Origin: Tamaricihabitans halophyticus
GTDB lineage: Bacteria > Actinomycetota > Actinomycetes > Mycobacteriales > Pseudonocardiaceae
Assembly (NCBI RefSeq): GCF_004340875.1
Contig: NZ_SLXQ01000007.1
Span: 124,001 to 188,000, forward strand
DNA length: 64,000 bases
Direction of reading: 5' to 3'
In this document: positions 19,791 through 31,548 of the stretch, in pieces
How the letters are laid out: each line of letters opens with the position of its first letter
Numbering within the stretch: position 1 is the first letter of the stretch
Notes under the pieces: model-generated
What the model was told of the DNA's origin: nothing
Databases searched by the model: none
What the model saw: only the letters and a program-made list of their open reading frames with translations
Position numbers and translations under genes: made by a program

Positions 19791-20693
19791 TCAGTCTGCC
19801 CGGTCCAGCGCGGACTCGTCGCCGGGATTGGGCTCTGGCCACCCGGGGTACTCCGGGGGGACCCCGCCGAACGCGGGGCACCGCGCCTTGTGATCGCAGT
19901 AGTTGCACAGTTTGCTCGGGCTGGGCCGAAAGTCTCCGGACTTTCCCGCTCGCAGGATCGCGTCCCAGATCGCTTCCAGGGTTCGTTCGAACCGGCGCAG
20001 TTCAGCTTCATCGGGAGCGTAGGCGAGTGCCTGCTTGTCCGAGAGATACATCAGCCGTAGCTGACGCGGCACTTCGCCGCGAAGCCGCCACAACACGACG
20101 GCGTAGAACTTCATCTGGAACATTGCCTTGGCCTCGCCGATTTCCCTCGGCGCCGCACCGGATTTGTAGTCGACCACCCGGATCTCGCCGGTTGGGGCGA
20201 CATCGAGCCGGTCGATATAGCCGCGTAGCAGCATCCCGGAAGCCAGTTCGGCTTCTACCCTGAGTTCGCATGCCTCGGGCTCGATCCTGGTTGGGTCTTC
20301 CAGTTCGAAATAGCCATCGATCAACGCTTCCGCACTGGCCAGCCAGCTTTCCGTAGCAGTGGGCTCGTCGTTTGCTCCGGCAAAGAGCTCCAGCCAATCC
20401 GCATGTTCGGCCGACAGACGCTGCCAGGTCGGTCCGAGCAACGCGCGCGCTCGTTCCGGACCGCGCTCGGCCGTGGGCAGCGCGAACAGCTGCTCGAGCA
20501 CCGAATGCACCAGAATGCCGCGCACCTGCGCCTTAGTTGGTTGCTCCGGTAACCGGTCCACGGCGCGGAATCGGTACAGCAGTGGACACTGTTTGAAATC
20601 GCTCGCCCTGGACGGGGAGAGCGCCGGGCGGCGTACCTCGTCTGGAGCCGTGTTCGCCGTAGCGGCGTCCAGTTGACTCGTCGTGTCCTGCAT
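19791..20693 (-). CDS. RecB-like PD-(D/E)XK nuclease with Fe-S cysteines
   Basis: This 300-residue stand-alone RecB-family exonuclease has His63 in RGILVHSVLEQLF, the catalytic Asp161 in GYIDRLD and Asp175-x-Lys177 in VVDYKSG. Cys36, Cys263, Cys266 and Cys272 form a C...CxxCxxxxxC pattern like the [4Fe-4S] clamp of AddB and Cas4. The protein is probably a DNA repair nuclease. The ATG at 20693 is preferred over 20702 because a TAGGGT box lies seven bases upstream. No cas genes are nearby, so Cas4 function is excluded. Confidence 0.87.
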   Translation of the reverse strand: MQDTTSQLDAATANTAPDEVRRPALSPSRASDFKQCPLLYRFRAVDRLPEQPTKAQVRGILVHSVLEQLFALPTAERGPERARALLGPTWQRLSAEHADWLELFAGANDEPTATESWLASAEALIDGYFELEDPTRIEPEACELRVEAELASGMLLRGYIDRLDVAPTGEIRVVDYKSGAAPREIGEAKAMFQMKFYAVVLWRLRGEVPRQLRLMYLSDKQALAYAPDEAELRRFERTLEAIWDAILRAGKSGDFRPSPSKLCNYCDHKARCPAFGGVPPEYPGWPEPNPGDESALDRAD

Positions 20694-20700
20694 GGCCGGC

Positions 20701-20706
20701 ACCCTA
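20701..20706 (-). promoter_or_regulatory. Probable -10 box of the nuclease-thioesterase transcript
   Basis: On the minus strand TAGGGT is seven bases before the ATG at 20693. No ribosome site lies between. Confidence 0.5.
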
Positions 20707-20815
20707 TGCTAGGCCACTGACAGCGCAGCGCTGCCCGGTGGGGACACCCAGTAGTGCGAGGTCCCGCCGAATATGTCACGGCATTCCCACACGACAAGCC
20801 CTACGCTGATTGGCC

Positions 20816-22881
<2,066 letters not shown>

Positions 22882-22948
22882 ACTGGACAACTAAGACATA
22901 GCGTTCATCGGCTGAGGCGTCGTTCCGGCGTCCGGGCTCGGATACAAC

Positions 22949-22981
22949 TGTGGCCCCGGCGGATCAACGCCGAGGCCACAA
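22949..22981. terminator. Hairpin between trmI and the convergent membrane-protein gene
   Basis: TGTGGCC-C-CGGCG is complemented by CGCCG-A-GGCCACA with a six-base loop GATCAA. The T-run is weak, but its position between two convergent genes supports a shared terminator. Confidence 0.6.
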
Positions 22982-23003
22982 TCAATTCGCGTCGAGCAAC
23001 GCG

Positions 23004-23708
23004 CTACATGTTTGGTTGCTCAGGCTCGAAGTTCGAGGCGCACCAGTCGCCGCCTTCGTTCTTGAAGGTCATAGGTCCCTTGAGTTCCAGCTCTTGGCCC
23101 TGCATGCTGACTTTGACCGAAATGGTCGCGGTGGCCGTGTCGCCGTTTTCCTCGGCATCACTTTCGAGGCTTGCGTCGATTTGGGCATTCTCGAGTTCCG
23201 GTGGAACGGCCAGCATGCTGCCGTCGGAGTTATCGCCGCACTCGAGTTCGGCCGCGGCCTTTGCGTCCTTGTCGTTGATCGCGGCGACAACCTTCTCCGC
23301 GGTTGCCTGAGCGCCGCCACCGCCGAGCACGAGGATCAGCGTGACCGCGATACCGGCGGCGACCAGCACGGCCGCACCGGTGAGAATCCAGGGCAGGGGG
23401 CTCTTCTTGCGACCCTGCGGCGGTGGCGGAAACCCGCCATCCGGCGGCGGACCGCCGGGGAAGGTGCCACCGGGGCCGCCAGGTCCCCCGGGACCGCCGG
23501 GTCCACCGGGTCCGGGTGGACCACCGAAGCCGGGTGCTCCTGGTGGTGGTCCACCGGGCGCTCCCGGTGGCGGAGGACCGTAACCGGGCTGGGGCTGCGG
23601 CCCACTAGGTGGGAAGCCGCCACCTGGCTGTCCACCATATGGACCGGGCGGGGGGCCCTGTGGTCCAGGCTGCCCGAATGGACCAGGCTGCTGCGGCGGT
23701 TGGGACAT
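23004..23708 (-). CDS. Membrane protein with a collagen-like Gly/Pro-rich N-terminus
   Basis: This 234-residue protein has a cytoplasmic N-terminus of about 110 residues rich in Pro, Gly and Gln, including a run of Gly-x-Pro/Gly-Pro-Gly triplets (plus-strand positions about 23460-23560). One transmembrane helix (about 118-142) and an extracellular domain of about 90 residues with two cysteines follow, resembling DUF4878-type domains. The ATG at 23708 is chosen from GAGGAGA upstream. It is divergent from mpa. Function is unknown; the layout is repeated in the gene at 55011. Confidence 0.75.
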   Translation of the reverse strand: MSQPPQQPGPFGQPGPQGPPPGPYGGQPGGGFPPSGPQPQPGYGPPPPGAPGGPPPGAPGFGGPPGPGGPGGPGGPGGPGGTFPGGPPPDGGFPPPPQGRKKSPLPWILTGAAVLVAAGIAVTLILVLGGGGAQATAEKVVAAINDKDAKAAAELECGDNSDGSMLAVPPELENAQIDASLESDAEENGDTATATISVKVSMQGQELELKGPMTFKNEGGDWCASNFEPEQPNM

Positions 23709-23958
23709 TACGTTCTCCTCTTTCAGCGCCAGCCGGGTGGCGCTTGAGTTCCCCGACACGTTTGGCCGGATTTGTGGGGCTACTTACTTGACGCACGGTA
23801 GCTGGTGCTCGGTTCCACCTGACAGCGACTTGACCGAATCCGCGATCTCCGCGTCGTAAATTGGCTGTGACGACACGTCCTGCAATGCGGACAATCCCTT
23901 TGCTTGACGGTGATCGCCGGTACCGTTGGGAGCAGGACGCACGGGAGGAGGTGCCGAC
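23709..23958. other. Divergent promoter region between the collagen-like gene and mpa
   Basis: These 250 bases carry both promoters. TTGACG at 23904-23909 and TTGACC at 23830-23835 are visible, but neither has a well-spaced -10 box, so no promoter is assigned. Confidence 0.3.
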
Positions 23959-25878
23959 ATGCAGCACGACCGCCCCGGAAGTCGGCCGGAAGGATCCGAC
24001 CCCGATTACATCGACCCCAACCCTATGAACTATTCGGACCGGTCGGCCGAGGGCCAGCCGGAAGCCAGCGCGACACCCGATCGCTCGGATGACGGTCGTT
24101 CGGATTACCACGCCGCGGCCCAGCGGGCAGCCGACGAAGGCGATCGGCAAGCACAGGTTCGTTACCTGGAAGAGGAGATTGCCCTCCTACGGAGCAAGCT
24201 CAATGAGTCGCCTCGGCACAATCGGCTACTCGAGCAACGGCTCGCGGAGGCCTCGGAGCGGGTAAGTCAGCTCACCGAGCGGAACAACAAGTTGGTCGAA
24301 ACACTCCGGGAGGCGCGCAGTCAGCTGCTCGCGCTTCGCGAGGAGGTCGACCGGTTAGCGCAGCCGCCGAGTGGTTATGGCGTGTTCGTGCGAGCGTACG
24401 AGGACGGCACGATCGACGTGTACACCTCGGGCCGGCGGATGCGCGTCGCGGTATCTCCCAACGTGGAAATCGAGTCATTGCGTCGCGGTCAATCGCTGCG
24501 GCTCAATGAAGCCCTGACCGTGGTGGAAGCCGGTGACTTCGAGCGCACTGGTGAGGTCTGCGCGCTACGCGAGGTGCTTGCGCCAGCCGGGTCGCATGAG
24601 CAGTCCAGGGCGCTGGTCGTAGGGCACGCGGATGAGGAGCGGATCGTCTGGCTTGCGGACCCGCTCGTTGACGACAGCGCCAACCCGCTCAAGTCCGGCG
24701 ATTCGTTGCTCGTGGACAGCAAGGCTGGTTACGCCTACGAGCGGGTACCCAAGGCTGAGGTAGAAGACCTCGTACTCGAAGAGGTTCCGGACGTCCGCTA
24801 CGAGGACATCGGCGGGTTGTTCCGGCAGATCGAGCAGATCAGGGACGCGGTTGAACTGCCATTCCTGCACGCGGATCTGTTCAACCAGTACGAGTTGCGG
24901 CCGCCGAAGGGTGTATTGCTGTACGGCCCGCCTGGCTGCGGTAAAACACTGATCGCGAAGGCGGTGGCGAACTCACTGGCCAAGCAGGTGACGGCCGCGC
25001 GGGGCGACGATGACTCGCATGCGAAGTCGTACTTCCTCAACATCAAGGGCCCTGAGCTGCTGAACAAGTTCGTTGGGGAAACCGAGCGGCATATCCGGCT
25101 GATCTTCCAGCGGGCCAGGGAAAAGGCTTCGGAAGGTACGCCGGTGATCGTCTTCTTCGACGAGATGGACTCCATCTTCCGCACTCGCGGCAGCGGTGTG
25201 TCCTCGGACGTGGAAACCACGATCGTGCCGCAGTTGCTTTCGGAGATCGACGGTGTCGAGGGCTTGGAGAACGTGATCGTGATCGGCGCCTCCAACCGGG
25301 AGGACATGATCGATCCGGCGATCCTGCGTCCTGGCCGGCTGGACGTCAAGATCAAGATCGAGCGGCCGGACGCCGAAGCGGCGAAGGACATCTTCTCCAA
25401 GTATCTGACCACGAATTTGCCAATCCACGCCGACGATCTGAGCGAGTTCGGCGGCGATGGCAAGGCATGCATCGACGCGATGATTCAGCACACCGTTGAA
25501 CGCATGTACGCGGAGAGTGACGAGAACCGGTTCCTCGAGGTCACGTACGCGAATGGAGACAAGGAAGTGCTGTACTTCCGGGACTTCAACTCGGGTGCGA
25601 TGATCCAGAACATCGTGGACCGGTCGAAGAAGGCCGCGATCAAGTCGGTCCTGGACACGAAGCAACCAGGCTTGCGGGTGCAGCACCTGCTGGATGCGAT
25701 CGTGGACGAGTTCGCCGAGAACGAGGATCTGCCCAATACGACCAACCCGGACGATTGGGCGCGTATCTCCGGCAAGAAGGGGGAGCGGATCGTCTACATC
25801 CGCACCCTGGTGACAGGCAAGAACCAGGATTCCGGAAGGGCGATCGACACGGCAACGAACACCGGCCAGTACCTCTAG
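23959..25878 (+). CDS. mpa: Proteasome-associated AAA+ ATPase Mpa/ARC
   Basis: This 639-residue ring ATPase binds Pup, unfolds pupylated proteins and feeds them to the 20S proteasome. A Pup-binding coiled coil spans about residues 66-135. OB folds follow, then the AAA+ domain with Walker A GPPGCGKT (about 323-330) and Walker [10 protein letters not shown] (about 397-404). The C-terminus is GQYL, whose penultimate Tyr docks into PrcA. GGGAGGAG at 23943-23950 fixes the ATG at 23959. The 60 residues before the coiled coil are acidic and disordered, longer than in M. tuberculosis. Confidence 0.97.
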   Translation: MQHDRPGSRPEGSDPDYIDPNPMNYSDRSAEGQPEASATPDRSDDGRSDYHAAAQRAADEGDRQAQVRYLEEEIALLRSKLNESPRHNRLLEQRLAEASERVSQLTERNNKLVETLREARSQLLALREEVDRLAQPPSGYGVFVRAYEDGTIDVYTSGRRMRVAVSPNVEIESLRRGQSLRLNEALTVVEAGDFERTGEVCALREVLAPAGSHEQSRALVVGHADEERIVWLADPLVDDSANPLKSGDSLLVDSKAGYAYERVPKAEVEDLVLEEVPDVRYEDIGGLFRQIEQIRDAVELPFLHADLFNQYELRPPKGVLLYGPPGCGKTLIAKAVANSLAKQVTAARGDDDSHAKSYFLNIKGPELLNKFVGETERHIRLIFQRAREKASEGTPVIVFFDEMDSIFRTRGSGVSSDVETTIVPQLLSEIDGVEGLENVIVIGASNREDMIDPAILRPGRLDVKIKIERPDAEAAKDIFSKYLTTNLPIHADDLSEFGGDGKACIDAMIQHTVERMYAESDENRFLEVTYANGDKEVLYFRDFNSGAMIQNIVDRSKKAAIKSVLDTKQPGLRVQHLLDAIVDEFAENEDLPNTTNPDDWARISGKKGERIVYIRTLVTGKNQDSGRAIDTATNTGQYL

Positions 25879-25886
25879 AGCGAACG

Positions 25887-25922
25887 ACATATGGGCGCAC
25901 GGCACGCCGTGCGCCCATATGT
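25887..25922. terminator. Perfect hairpin after mpa
   Basis: Arms of 17 bases (ACATATGGGCGCACGGC and complement) are separated by two bases, nine bases after the mpa stop. There is no T-run. It is probably a terminator or an mRNA 3'-end stabiliser. Confidence 0.7.
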
Positions 25923-25931
25923 GTGCCGGTC

Positions 25932-25948
25932 GGTGTATAACGCCTTAT
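25932..25948 (+). repeat. 17-base direct repeat, left copy
   Basis: GGTGTATAACGCCTTAT matches the copy at 26325-26341 at 14 of 17 positions. It overlaps the -10 box of the small gene at 25959. Confidence 0.5.
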
Positions 25949-25951
25949 CCT
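25946..25951 (+). promoter_or_regulatory. Probable -10 box of a leaderless small-gene transcript
   Basis: TATCCT is seven bases before the GTG at 25959. Confidence 0.5.
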
Positions 25952-25958
25952 GCGAAGC

Positions 25959-26333
25959 GTGAGTGATCATGAACAGGATGGCGAGGCGTTCGCCACGCAT
26001 CCCCGGGTGCCGGTAACCGCGCGGGAGATGACGGAATGGCTGGGGGAGATGGCCGAACTTGCCCGGGCTGGCGAGGTATCCGCGGATGAGCTGATCAGAG
26101 TTCTGGGTGAACTGCGTGCTGCGGCGACGGCGTGCGCGAACGCCTCCGACTGGGCTCTCATGGCCGCCCGCGAGGCAGGTGCGAGCCTGCGCCAGGTGGC
26201 CACGGTATTTGGCAAAGGCTACGTTCGGTCGCCGGCCGCGCGCCTGGAAAAACTGCACCGCGAGGCGTTGACCTCGGACGAGTTTCTCGAACTGATTCGT
26301 GCTCGCGGCCACGACGCCTCGACTGGCGTATAA
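25959..26333 (+). CDS. Small protein of unknown function with a possible HTH
   Basis: This 124-residue acidic-then-basic protein has two helical parts: residues 19-60 (TAREMTEWLGEMAELARAG) and a C-terminal stretch SLRQVATVFGKGYVRSPAARLEKL that resembles a helix-turn-helix. I do not recognise the family with confidence. It lies alone between mpa and dop, begins with a GTG from a leaderless-type promoter, and is bracketed by a 17-base direct repeat, the right copy covering its stop codon. A DNA-binding role is inference. Confidence 0.65.
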   Translation: MSDHEQDGEAFATHPRVPVTAREMTEWLGEMAELARAGEVSADELIRVLGELRAAATACANASDWALMAAREAGASLRQVATVFGKGYVRSPAARLEKLHREALTSDEFLELIRARGHDASTGV

Positions 26334-26341
26334 CGACCTAT
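26325..26341 (+). repeat. 17-base direct repeat, right copy
   Basis: GGCGTATAACGACCTAT covers the stop codon of the small gene and mirrors the copy at 25932-25948. Confidence 0.5.
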
Positions 26342-26555
26342 ACGGCCGGGCTTTGTGTGGACCCCTCGCCTCGTCACGTCGACCACACGCGTCACCACCA
26401 GAAACATGCAACGACTCCAGAGACACGATCGGTGTCCTGGGGCGGACTTCTCCCTCGGATGTGGGAGTCGGTTACGCGCTGAAACCGATGCAGTAGGTTG
26501 CGGCGTGTGCCCGGCCGTTGCCGAGCGGTCATTCCGGACTGGGGAAGGAAACCTA

Positions 26556-27218
26556 GTGCGCCTCGTGTCTGTCGAGCGGGTTGCCGCGAGCCTGGCGGTA
26601 GTCGGCATGATCACCCTTACCGCATGCGCGGACCAGCCACGGGAACTGCGGTCCGCTGTGGATGGCGGCGAATCCGGCGCCGCCACGTCGACGACACGTC
26701 TGGCGCCTGAACCGGCGCCGCCGAGCAACGCCGGCGACCCCGAGCGGCAGCCGGCTGCTGAGGTCGGATCTGCCCTGTTCACGGCTGCTGACGTGGCCGA
26801 CGAGGAGGTAGCTCCGGACCCTGCGGATACCGAACCGGTCGCCGCGATTCAGGACTGCGTGAGTCCGGCTCAGCCGGCGCTGGCCGAGGAGGGCACGTAC
26901 TGGCGGTATCCAACGGGGTCTCGGCTACAGCAGGTCGTGACCGGGTATCCGGCTGGTGAGGCAGTTCGCCTTGCGGAACAAGCCAGGGACTGCGGTACTC
27001 GACCACTGGATCTGGCTGCCGTATTGGCGCCAGCCGCCGCGCAGGGCGGAGGCTGGTGTGTTGCCGAGCCGGAGCCAACGTGTGCCGCACTGTTGGCCGA
27101 TGGTCAGCGGTTGGCGGCCATCGCGGTCTATGGCACCACTGAGGAACGGGCAGCCGAAGCCGTGCTGCGGCTCGCGCCTGTGACGGCCGAGGCGCTGCGT
27201 CGCGGCGAGCCGGGCTGA
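26556..27218 (+). CDS. Putative secreted lipoprotein
   Basis: This 220-residue protein has a signal peptide (residues 1-23) ending in the lipobox LTAC with Cys24 as the lipid-bearing residue. The following 75 residues are Pro/Ala/Glu-rich and probably unstructured. The C-terminal part has four cysteines (in QDCVSP, ARDCGT, GWCVAE and PTCAAL) and looks like a small disulfide-bonded domain. The GTG at 26556 follows GAAGGA six bases away. No family recognised. It sits in the mpa-dop interval with no clear link to the proteasome. Confidence 0.7.
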   Translation: MRLVSVERVAASLAVVGMITLTACADQPRELRSAVDGGESGAATSTTRLAPEPAPPSNAGDPERQPAAEVGSALFTAADVADEEVAPDPADTEPVAAIQDCVSPAQPALAEEGTYWRYPTGSRLQQVVTGYPAGEAVRLAEQARDCGTRPLDLAAVLAPAAAQGGGWCVAEPEPTCAALLADGQRLAAIAVYGTTEERAAEAVLRLAPVTAEALRRGEPG

Positions 27219-27239
27219 CCTAGCTCGGGGACTGGGAGC

Positions 27240-27752
27240 TCAGCTGCTGGTTAGGTCCAGCCACCGGAGGGCGAACTGGCGCCCATCGGGCACAAACGGC
27301 CATTCGCCGGTCAACCGAGCACGTAGTTCGGTGACCGGTAGCCATTCGCCGGCGACGATCTCGGCTTCCTGGTGCACGATGGGGCCGTCCCAGCGCGCTT
27401 CGAAGCAATACGCATGTACGCGTACCGGTGGCTGGTCGTAAACGTCGGTGAACAGATGGCGTAGAACTGTGCCCGAAACGCCCAGTTCCTCGGCGAGTTC
27501 GCGATAGGCCGCCTGTTCTGGTGTCTCGCCCGCCGCGACGACGCCGCCCGCCCAGCAGTCATACATGCTCGGGAAGACATCCTTGCTTGCGCTGCGCAGA
27601 TGGACGTAGACCCGCTCGCCGTCGCCGGAGCGGACGAGTATCCCACTGCTCGCGTGCCACAGCCCCTCGGCACGTACCGCGCTGCGCTGGGCCGAACCGA
27701 TGACGTCGCCGTTTTCGTCGTACCGCGCTACGAGCTCGTCACCACCGGTCAC
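27240..27752 (-). CDS. Nudix hydrolase
   Basis: This 170-residue protein has a full Nudix box, GGVVAAGETPEQAAYRELAEELG (residues 69-91; catalytic Glu pair in REL..EELG). DCWAGG before it and the overall layout resemble YfcD-type Nudix proteins related to isopentenyl-diphosphate isomerase. The nucleotide or diphosphate substrate cannot be read. The gene ends 22 bases from the lipoprotein stop and starts 57 bases from the divergent dop. Confidence 0.88.
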   Translation of the reverse strand: MTGGDELVARYDENGDVIGSAQRSAVRAEGLWHASSGILVRSGDGERVYVHLRSASKDVFPSMYDCWAGGVVAAGETPEQAAYRELAEELGVSGTVLRHLFTDVYDQPPVRVHAYCFEARWDGPIVHQEAEIVAGEWLPVTELRARLTGEWPFVPDGRQFALRWLDLTSS

Positions 27753-27797
27753 TCGACGATCCTGTCACGCCGGCGGCGAAGACGGCAGCCGAGGCCG

Positions 27798-27803
27798 TAG
27801 GCT
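27798..27803 (+). promoter_or_regulatory. Probable -10 box of a leaderless dop transcript
   Basis: TAGGCT is six bases before the dop ATG at 27810, with no Shine-Dalgarno site between. Confidence 0.55.
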
Positions 27804-27809
27804 TCGAGT

Positions 27810-29312
27810 ATGCGGCGGATCATGGGAACCGAGGTGGAGTACGGCATCGCGGTGCCGGGCGACCCCACCGCCAATCCGGTACTGACCTCGACACAAGTAG
27901 TACTCGCGTATGCGGCTGCCGCGGATATTCCGCGAGCCCGTCGAGCGCGCTGGGATTATGAGGTCGAATCACCATTGCGTGACGCGCGCGGCTTTGACCT
28001 GGCTGGCCCGGGCAACCAGCCTCAGGACCCGGAGGTGGAAGACCTCGGCGCGGCGAATGTGATCCTGACAAATGGTGCCCGGCTATACGTTGACCACGCG
28101 CATCCCGAGTACTCCGCGCCGGAGGTCACCAACGCGCGGGACGCGGTGCTGTGGGACAAGGCTGGCGAACGCGTCATGGAGGAGGCCGCGCTCAAGGCGG
28201 CCACGGTGCCCGGTCAGCCACGTCTGCAGCTGTACAAGAACAACGTGGATGGCAAGGGCGCGAGCTACGGCACGCACGAGAACTACCTGATGAGTAGGGC
28301 GACCCCGTTCACCGCGGCGATTGCCGGACTGACGCCGTTCTTCGTGTCCCGACAGGTGGTGTGCGGTTCGGGCCGGGTGGGTCTTGGCGCGACCGGAGAT
28401 GACGCTGGCTTCCAGCTGACCCAGCGGGCCGACTACGTCGAGGTCGAGGTCGGGCTGGAGACCACGCTCAAGCGCGGGATCATCAACACCCGTGATGAGC
28501 CGCATGCGGATGCGGACAAGTACCGCCGGTTGCATGTGATCATCGGGGACGCGAACCTCGCCGAGTACTCGACCTACCTGAAGATCGGCAGTACCGCGCT
28601 GGTGATCGAGATGATCGAAGCGGGGGTGCGGTTCGATCATCTGAAGCTGGCCGAGCCGGTGCGCGCGGTGCACACGATCAGCCACGACCCCACGTTGAAG
28701 GCCACCGTCGAATTGGCCAGTGGTCGCAAGTTCACCGGTCTGGACCTGCAGTTCGCCTACCACGAGTTGGCGAGTGAGTACGCCGAGCAGCATGAGCTCG
28801 ATCATGACTCGCGCGAGGTTCTGCGGCTGTGGGGCGAGGTACTCGACGCGCTAGCCAGGGACCCGGATGAATGCGCGGATCGGCTGGACTGGCCCGCGAA
28901 GTTGCGGTTGCTCGAGGGCTACCGGGCACGTGACGGCCTTGGCTGGGCTTCACCCCGGCTGCACATGATCGACCTGCAGTATTCGGATGTGCGCTTGGAC
29001 AAGGGCCTGTACAACCGGTTGGTCGCGCGCGGGTCGATGCGCCGCTTGGTGAGCGAGGAACAAGTGCAGCAGGCGATGACCACGCCACCGGATGACACCA
29101 GGGCGTATTTCCGCGGTCGCTGCCTTGAGCGCTACCCGGAGGCGATCGCGGCCGCATCGTGGGATTCGGTGATCTTCGATGTCGGCAGGGAATCGTTGGT
29201 GCGGATTCCGACACTGGAACCGCTTCGGGGCACGAAGGCGCACGTTGGCGAGCTGCTGACCGCCGCGCAGACGGCTGAAGAGCTTGTCGACGCCCTGACC
29301 AAGCGAGACTGA
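27810..29312 (+). CDS. dop: Pup deamidase/depupylase Dop
   Basis: This 500-residue enzyme of the glutamine-synthetase-like fold deamidates the C-terminal Gln of Pup and also removes Pup from proteins. Catalytic Glu8 and Glu10 are in GTEVEYG and the nucleophile-type Asp95 is in [10 protein letters not shown]. The insertion after residue 40 ([21 protein letters not shown]), absent from PafA, is the Dop-specific loop. [11 protein letters not shown] is the nucleotide-binding part shared with PafA. pup follows after about 130 bases. Confidence 0.97.
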   Translation: MRRIMGTEVEYGIAVPGDPTANPVLTSTQVVLAYAAAADIPRARRARWDYEVESPLRDARGFDLAGPGNQPQDPEVEDLGAANVILTNGARLYVDHAHPEYSAPEVTNARDAVLWDKAGERVMEEAALKAATVPGQPRLQLYKNNVDGKGASYGTHENYLMSRATPFTAAIAGLTPFFVSRQVVCGSGRVGLGATGDDAGFQLTQRADYVEVEVGLETTLKRGIINTRDEPHADADKYRRLHVIIGDANLAEYSTYLKIGSTALVIEMIEAGVRFDHLKLAEPVRAVHTISHDPTLKATVELASGRKFTGLDLQFAYHELASEYAEQHELDHDSREVLRLWGEVLDALARDPDECADRLDWPAKLRLLEGYRARDGLGWASPRLHMIDLQYSDVRLDKGLYNRLVARGSMRRLVSEEQVQQAMTTPPDDTRAYFRGRCLERYPEAIAAASWDSVIFDVGRESLVRIPTLEPLRGTKAHVGELLTAAQTAEELVDALTKRD

Positions 29313-29441
29313 GCAGCGGGTCGCTGGCCGCGCTGGCACGGCTGTCTGGTCGATCCCGGGCGAGTTGGCTAGCGACGATGACGGTGCTACTAGGTAATGT
29401 TGACGTGACGGGGTTAGTACGAGCCACACCGGGAGGCGATG

Positions 29442-29636
29442 ATGGCTCAGGACAAGGTCCAGAAGCATGGTGGCGGAGACGAGGACGAGGAGTTCTCCGA
29501 CGGTGGCCCCGCGGGGCAGGAACGCCGCGAGAAGCTTGATGAGGACGTGGACACGATCCTGGACGAGATCGACGACGTGCTCGAGGAAAACGCCGAGGAC
29601 TTCGTGCGCGCCTATGTGCAGAAAGGCGGCCAGTAG
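29442..29636 (+). CDS. pup: Prokaryotic ubiquitin-like protein Pup
   Basis: This 64-residue disordered modifier ends in GGQ, so it must be deamidated to GGE by Dop before PafA can ligate it. The central EERREKLDEDVDTILDEIDD-like helix region (residues about 27-50) binds the Mpa coiled coil and DFVRAYVQK is the conserved tail. Of the two adjacent ATGs (29439, 29442) the second is five bases from GGGAGG at 29431-29436 and gives the standard 64 residues. Confidence 0.97.
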   Translation: MAQDKVQKHGGGDEDEEFSDGGPAGQERREKLDEDVDTILDEIDDVLEENAEDFVRAYVQKGGQ

Positions 29637-29718
29637 TCGCGCGGCGGGGCGTACTACCCTTGCCCGCCGGAACAGCCAAGCCATCACTCGTTGATTGGGA
29701 CAGGAACCACAGGCACGT

Positions 29719-30582
29719 ATGGACAACACCGCAGCTGGCCAGTCATCGTCCGCGCCGTTCGGTGGCCGCCTGCCGGCCGCCTACTTCGCGCCGGGCACGT
29801 CGTCGTTCACCGAGTTTCTTCGTTCGCAGGCACCGGAACTGCTACCCGGGCGACGGGTAAGTAGTTCCGCGGAAGACCTCGCGCTGCCGCATGGCACCAC
29901 GATCGTCGCGTTGACCTTCGCGGGCGGAGTACTCATCGCTGGCGACCGCCGGGCGACTGCCGGCAATCTGATCGCGCAACGGGATATCGAGAAGGTCTAC
30001 GTCACCGACGATTACTCCGCGGTGGGTATCGCCGGCACCGCGGGTATCGCGATCGAGCTCGTCCGGCTGTACGGCGTGGAACTCGCGCATTACGAGAAGA
30101 TCGAAGGCGTATCACTCTCGCTGGATGGGAAGACGAACAAGCTGGCGGCGATGGTGCGATCGAACCTGGACGCCGCCCTCGCCGGGCTGGCGGTATTGCC
30201 GCTGTTCGTCGGTTATGACCAGGAAGCCAGTGATCCGACCAAGGCTGGGCGAATCGTCACCTTTGATGCGACCGGCGGGCGTTACGAGGAAAACGCCGGC
30301 TATCACGCCATTGGGTCGGGTTCGCTGTTCGCGAAGTCCGCGTTGAAGAAGCTCTACGACCCCGCGGCTGACGAGGAGGCCGCGCTGCGGACCGTCGTAG
30401 AAGCGCTGTATGACGCGGCCGATGACGATACCGCGACTGGTGGCGCGGACCTGGTGCGCCGAATCTTCCCCACGGTGATCTCGATTACCGGTGAACACGG
30501 TGCGGTGCAGATCGAGGAAGAGCGGACCAGTGCGGTCGCCGAGACATTGATCGCGGAGCGTAGCGCCACTTCCACCGGCTGA
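29719..30582 (+). CDS. prcB: 20S proteasome beta subunit
   Basis: This 287-residue precursor is processed to expose a threonine nucleophile. The propeptide ends in LPHG and the mature protein starts Thr60-Thr-Ile-Val, followed by [14 protein letters not shown], with Asp and Lys (DIEKVYV) of the active site. The ATG at 29719 has GGGACAGGAA upstream; the frame is open to 29695. The 59-residue propeptide is typical of actinobacterial PrcB. It is followed by prcA, as usual. Confidence 0.96.
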   Translation: MDNTAAGQSSSAPFGGRLPAAYFAPGTSSFTEFLRSQAPELLPGRRVSSSAEDLALPHGTTIVALTFAGGVLIAGDRRATAGNLIAQRDIEKVYVTDDYSAVGIAGTAGIAIELVRLYGVELAHYEKIEGVSLSLDGKTNKLAAMVRSNLDAALAGLAVLPLFVGYDQEASDPTKAGRIVTFDATGGRYEENAGYHAIGSGSLFAKSALKKLYDPAADEEAALRTVVEALYDAADDDTATGGADLVRRIFPTVISITGEHGAVQIEEERTSAVAETLIAERSATSTG

Positions 30583-30658
30583 GTCAGCACCGGCGCCACG
30601 ACGGTTGCGCCGGTGCCAGAACCCCGAACACGACGATTTAAGAGCTGGAGTCCATACC

Positions 30659-31429
30659 GTGTCGATGCCGCTGTACGCCTCGCCCGAGCAGTTGATGCGC
30701 GAGCGCTCGGAGCTTGCGCGAAAAGGTATTGCCAGGGGACGCAGTGTCGTCGCGTTGAAATACGCGGGCGGGATCCTGTTCGTAGGGGAGAACCCCTCGA
30801 CGACGCTGCACAAGATGTCCGAGATCTACGACCGGATCGGGTTTGCGGCCGCTGGCCGGTACCCGGAGTTCGAGAGCCTGCGCAGGGCCGGGATCAAGCA
30901 CGTGGATCTGTGGGGTTATTCGTACGACCGCAGGGACGTGTCCGCGCGTCAGCTGGCGAACGTGTACGCGACCACCCTGGGCTCGATCTTTACCGAGCAG
31001 GTCAAACCGTTTGAGGTGGAGATCTGTGTGGCCGAGGTTGGTGCTACCGCAGAGCAGGATCAGCTGTACCGCCTCACTTATGACGGCTCCATCGTGGACG
31101 AGCCCCAGTACGTGGTGATGGGCGGGCAAACCGAGTCGGTGGTTTCCGTGCTCAAGGACACCTACTCGGATTCGCTCGAGCTGGCTGACGCGCTGGCGTT
31201 GGCCCACCGGGCGCTCGCCGCGCCACCGAGTGCCGGTGGCGGGAATGGAAATGGGCAGCGCGAGCTCGGCAAACTGGAGGTGGCCGTGCTCGAGCGGGGC
31301 CGGCCACGTCGTGCCTTCCGCCGGATCAGCGGGGCCGCGTTGGACGCCTTGCTGCCCAGCGAGGGTGACGGCGCCGACGGCAAGGGCGAAGCCGGTGGCG
31401 ACGAGACGGAATCGTCGAAGGACAGTTGA
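30659..31429 (+). CDS. prcA: 20S proteasome alpha subunit
   Basis: This 256-residue protein forms the gating outer rings of the proteasome. The N-terminal octapeptide-like gate precedes [19 protein letters not shown], the helix H0 region, and the pore Lys used by Mpa's GQYL lies in VVALKYAGG. The C-terminal 25 residues are Gly/Asp/Glu-rich. The GTG at 30659 has GGAG eight bases upstream; an ATG at 30665 is the alternative. An upstream frame to 30605 lacks support. Confidence 0.96.
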   Translation: MSMPLYASPEQLMRERSELARKGIARGRSVVALKYAGGILFVGENPSTTLHKMSEIYDRIGFAAAGRYPEFESLRRAGIKHVDLWGYSYDRRDVSARQLANVYATTLGSIFTEQVKPFEVEICVAEVGATAEQDQLYRLTYDGSIVDEPQYVVMGGQTESVVSVLKDTYSDSLELADALALAHRALAAPPSAGGGNGNGQRELGKLEVAVLERGRPRRAFRRISGAALDALLPSEGDGADGKGEAGGDETESSKDS

Positions 31430-31536
31430 GTGGTTGCCGGTGGGCGGCAGTCGCGCAGTGTGTCGGTAACGGCACGCAATCGATTCGATTCACAACGATA
31501 GCGCGTTTGGCGCACCGGTTTTCCGCTTCTAGGACC

Positions 31537-31542
31537 TAGTGT
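31537..31542 (+). promoter_or_regulatory. Probable -10 box of a leaderless pafA transcript
   Basis: TAGTGT is six bases before the pafA ATG at 31549. A GGAG in the spacer is only two bases from the ATG, too close to serve as a ribosome site. Confidence 0.55.
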
Positions 31543-31548
31543 GGAGTA

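Noticed and set aside
19791-20693. Cas4-like gene as evidence for a CRISPR system
   Set aside because: No repeat array or other cas gene was seen. The RecB-like nuclease is a general repair type.
23904-23926. TTGACG followed by TACCGT as an mpa promoter
   Set aside because: The spacing is only 11 bases, too short for a sigma-70-type promoter.
23605-24150. Minus-strand frame of 181 residues over the mpa start
   Set aside because: It overlaps the ends of two well-supported genes, and the sequence is not protein-like.
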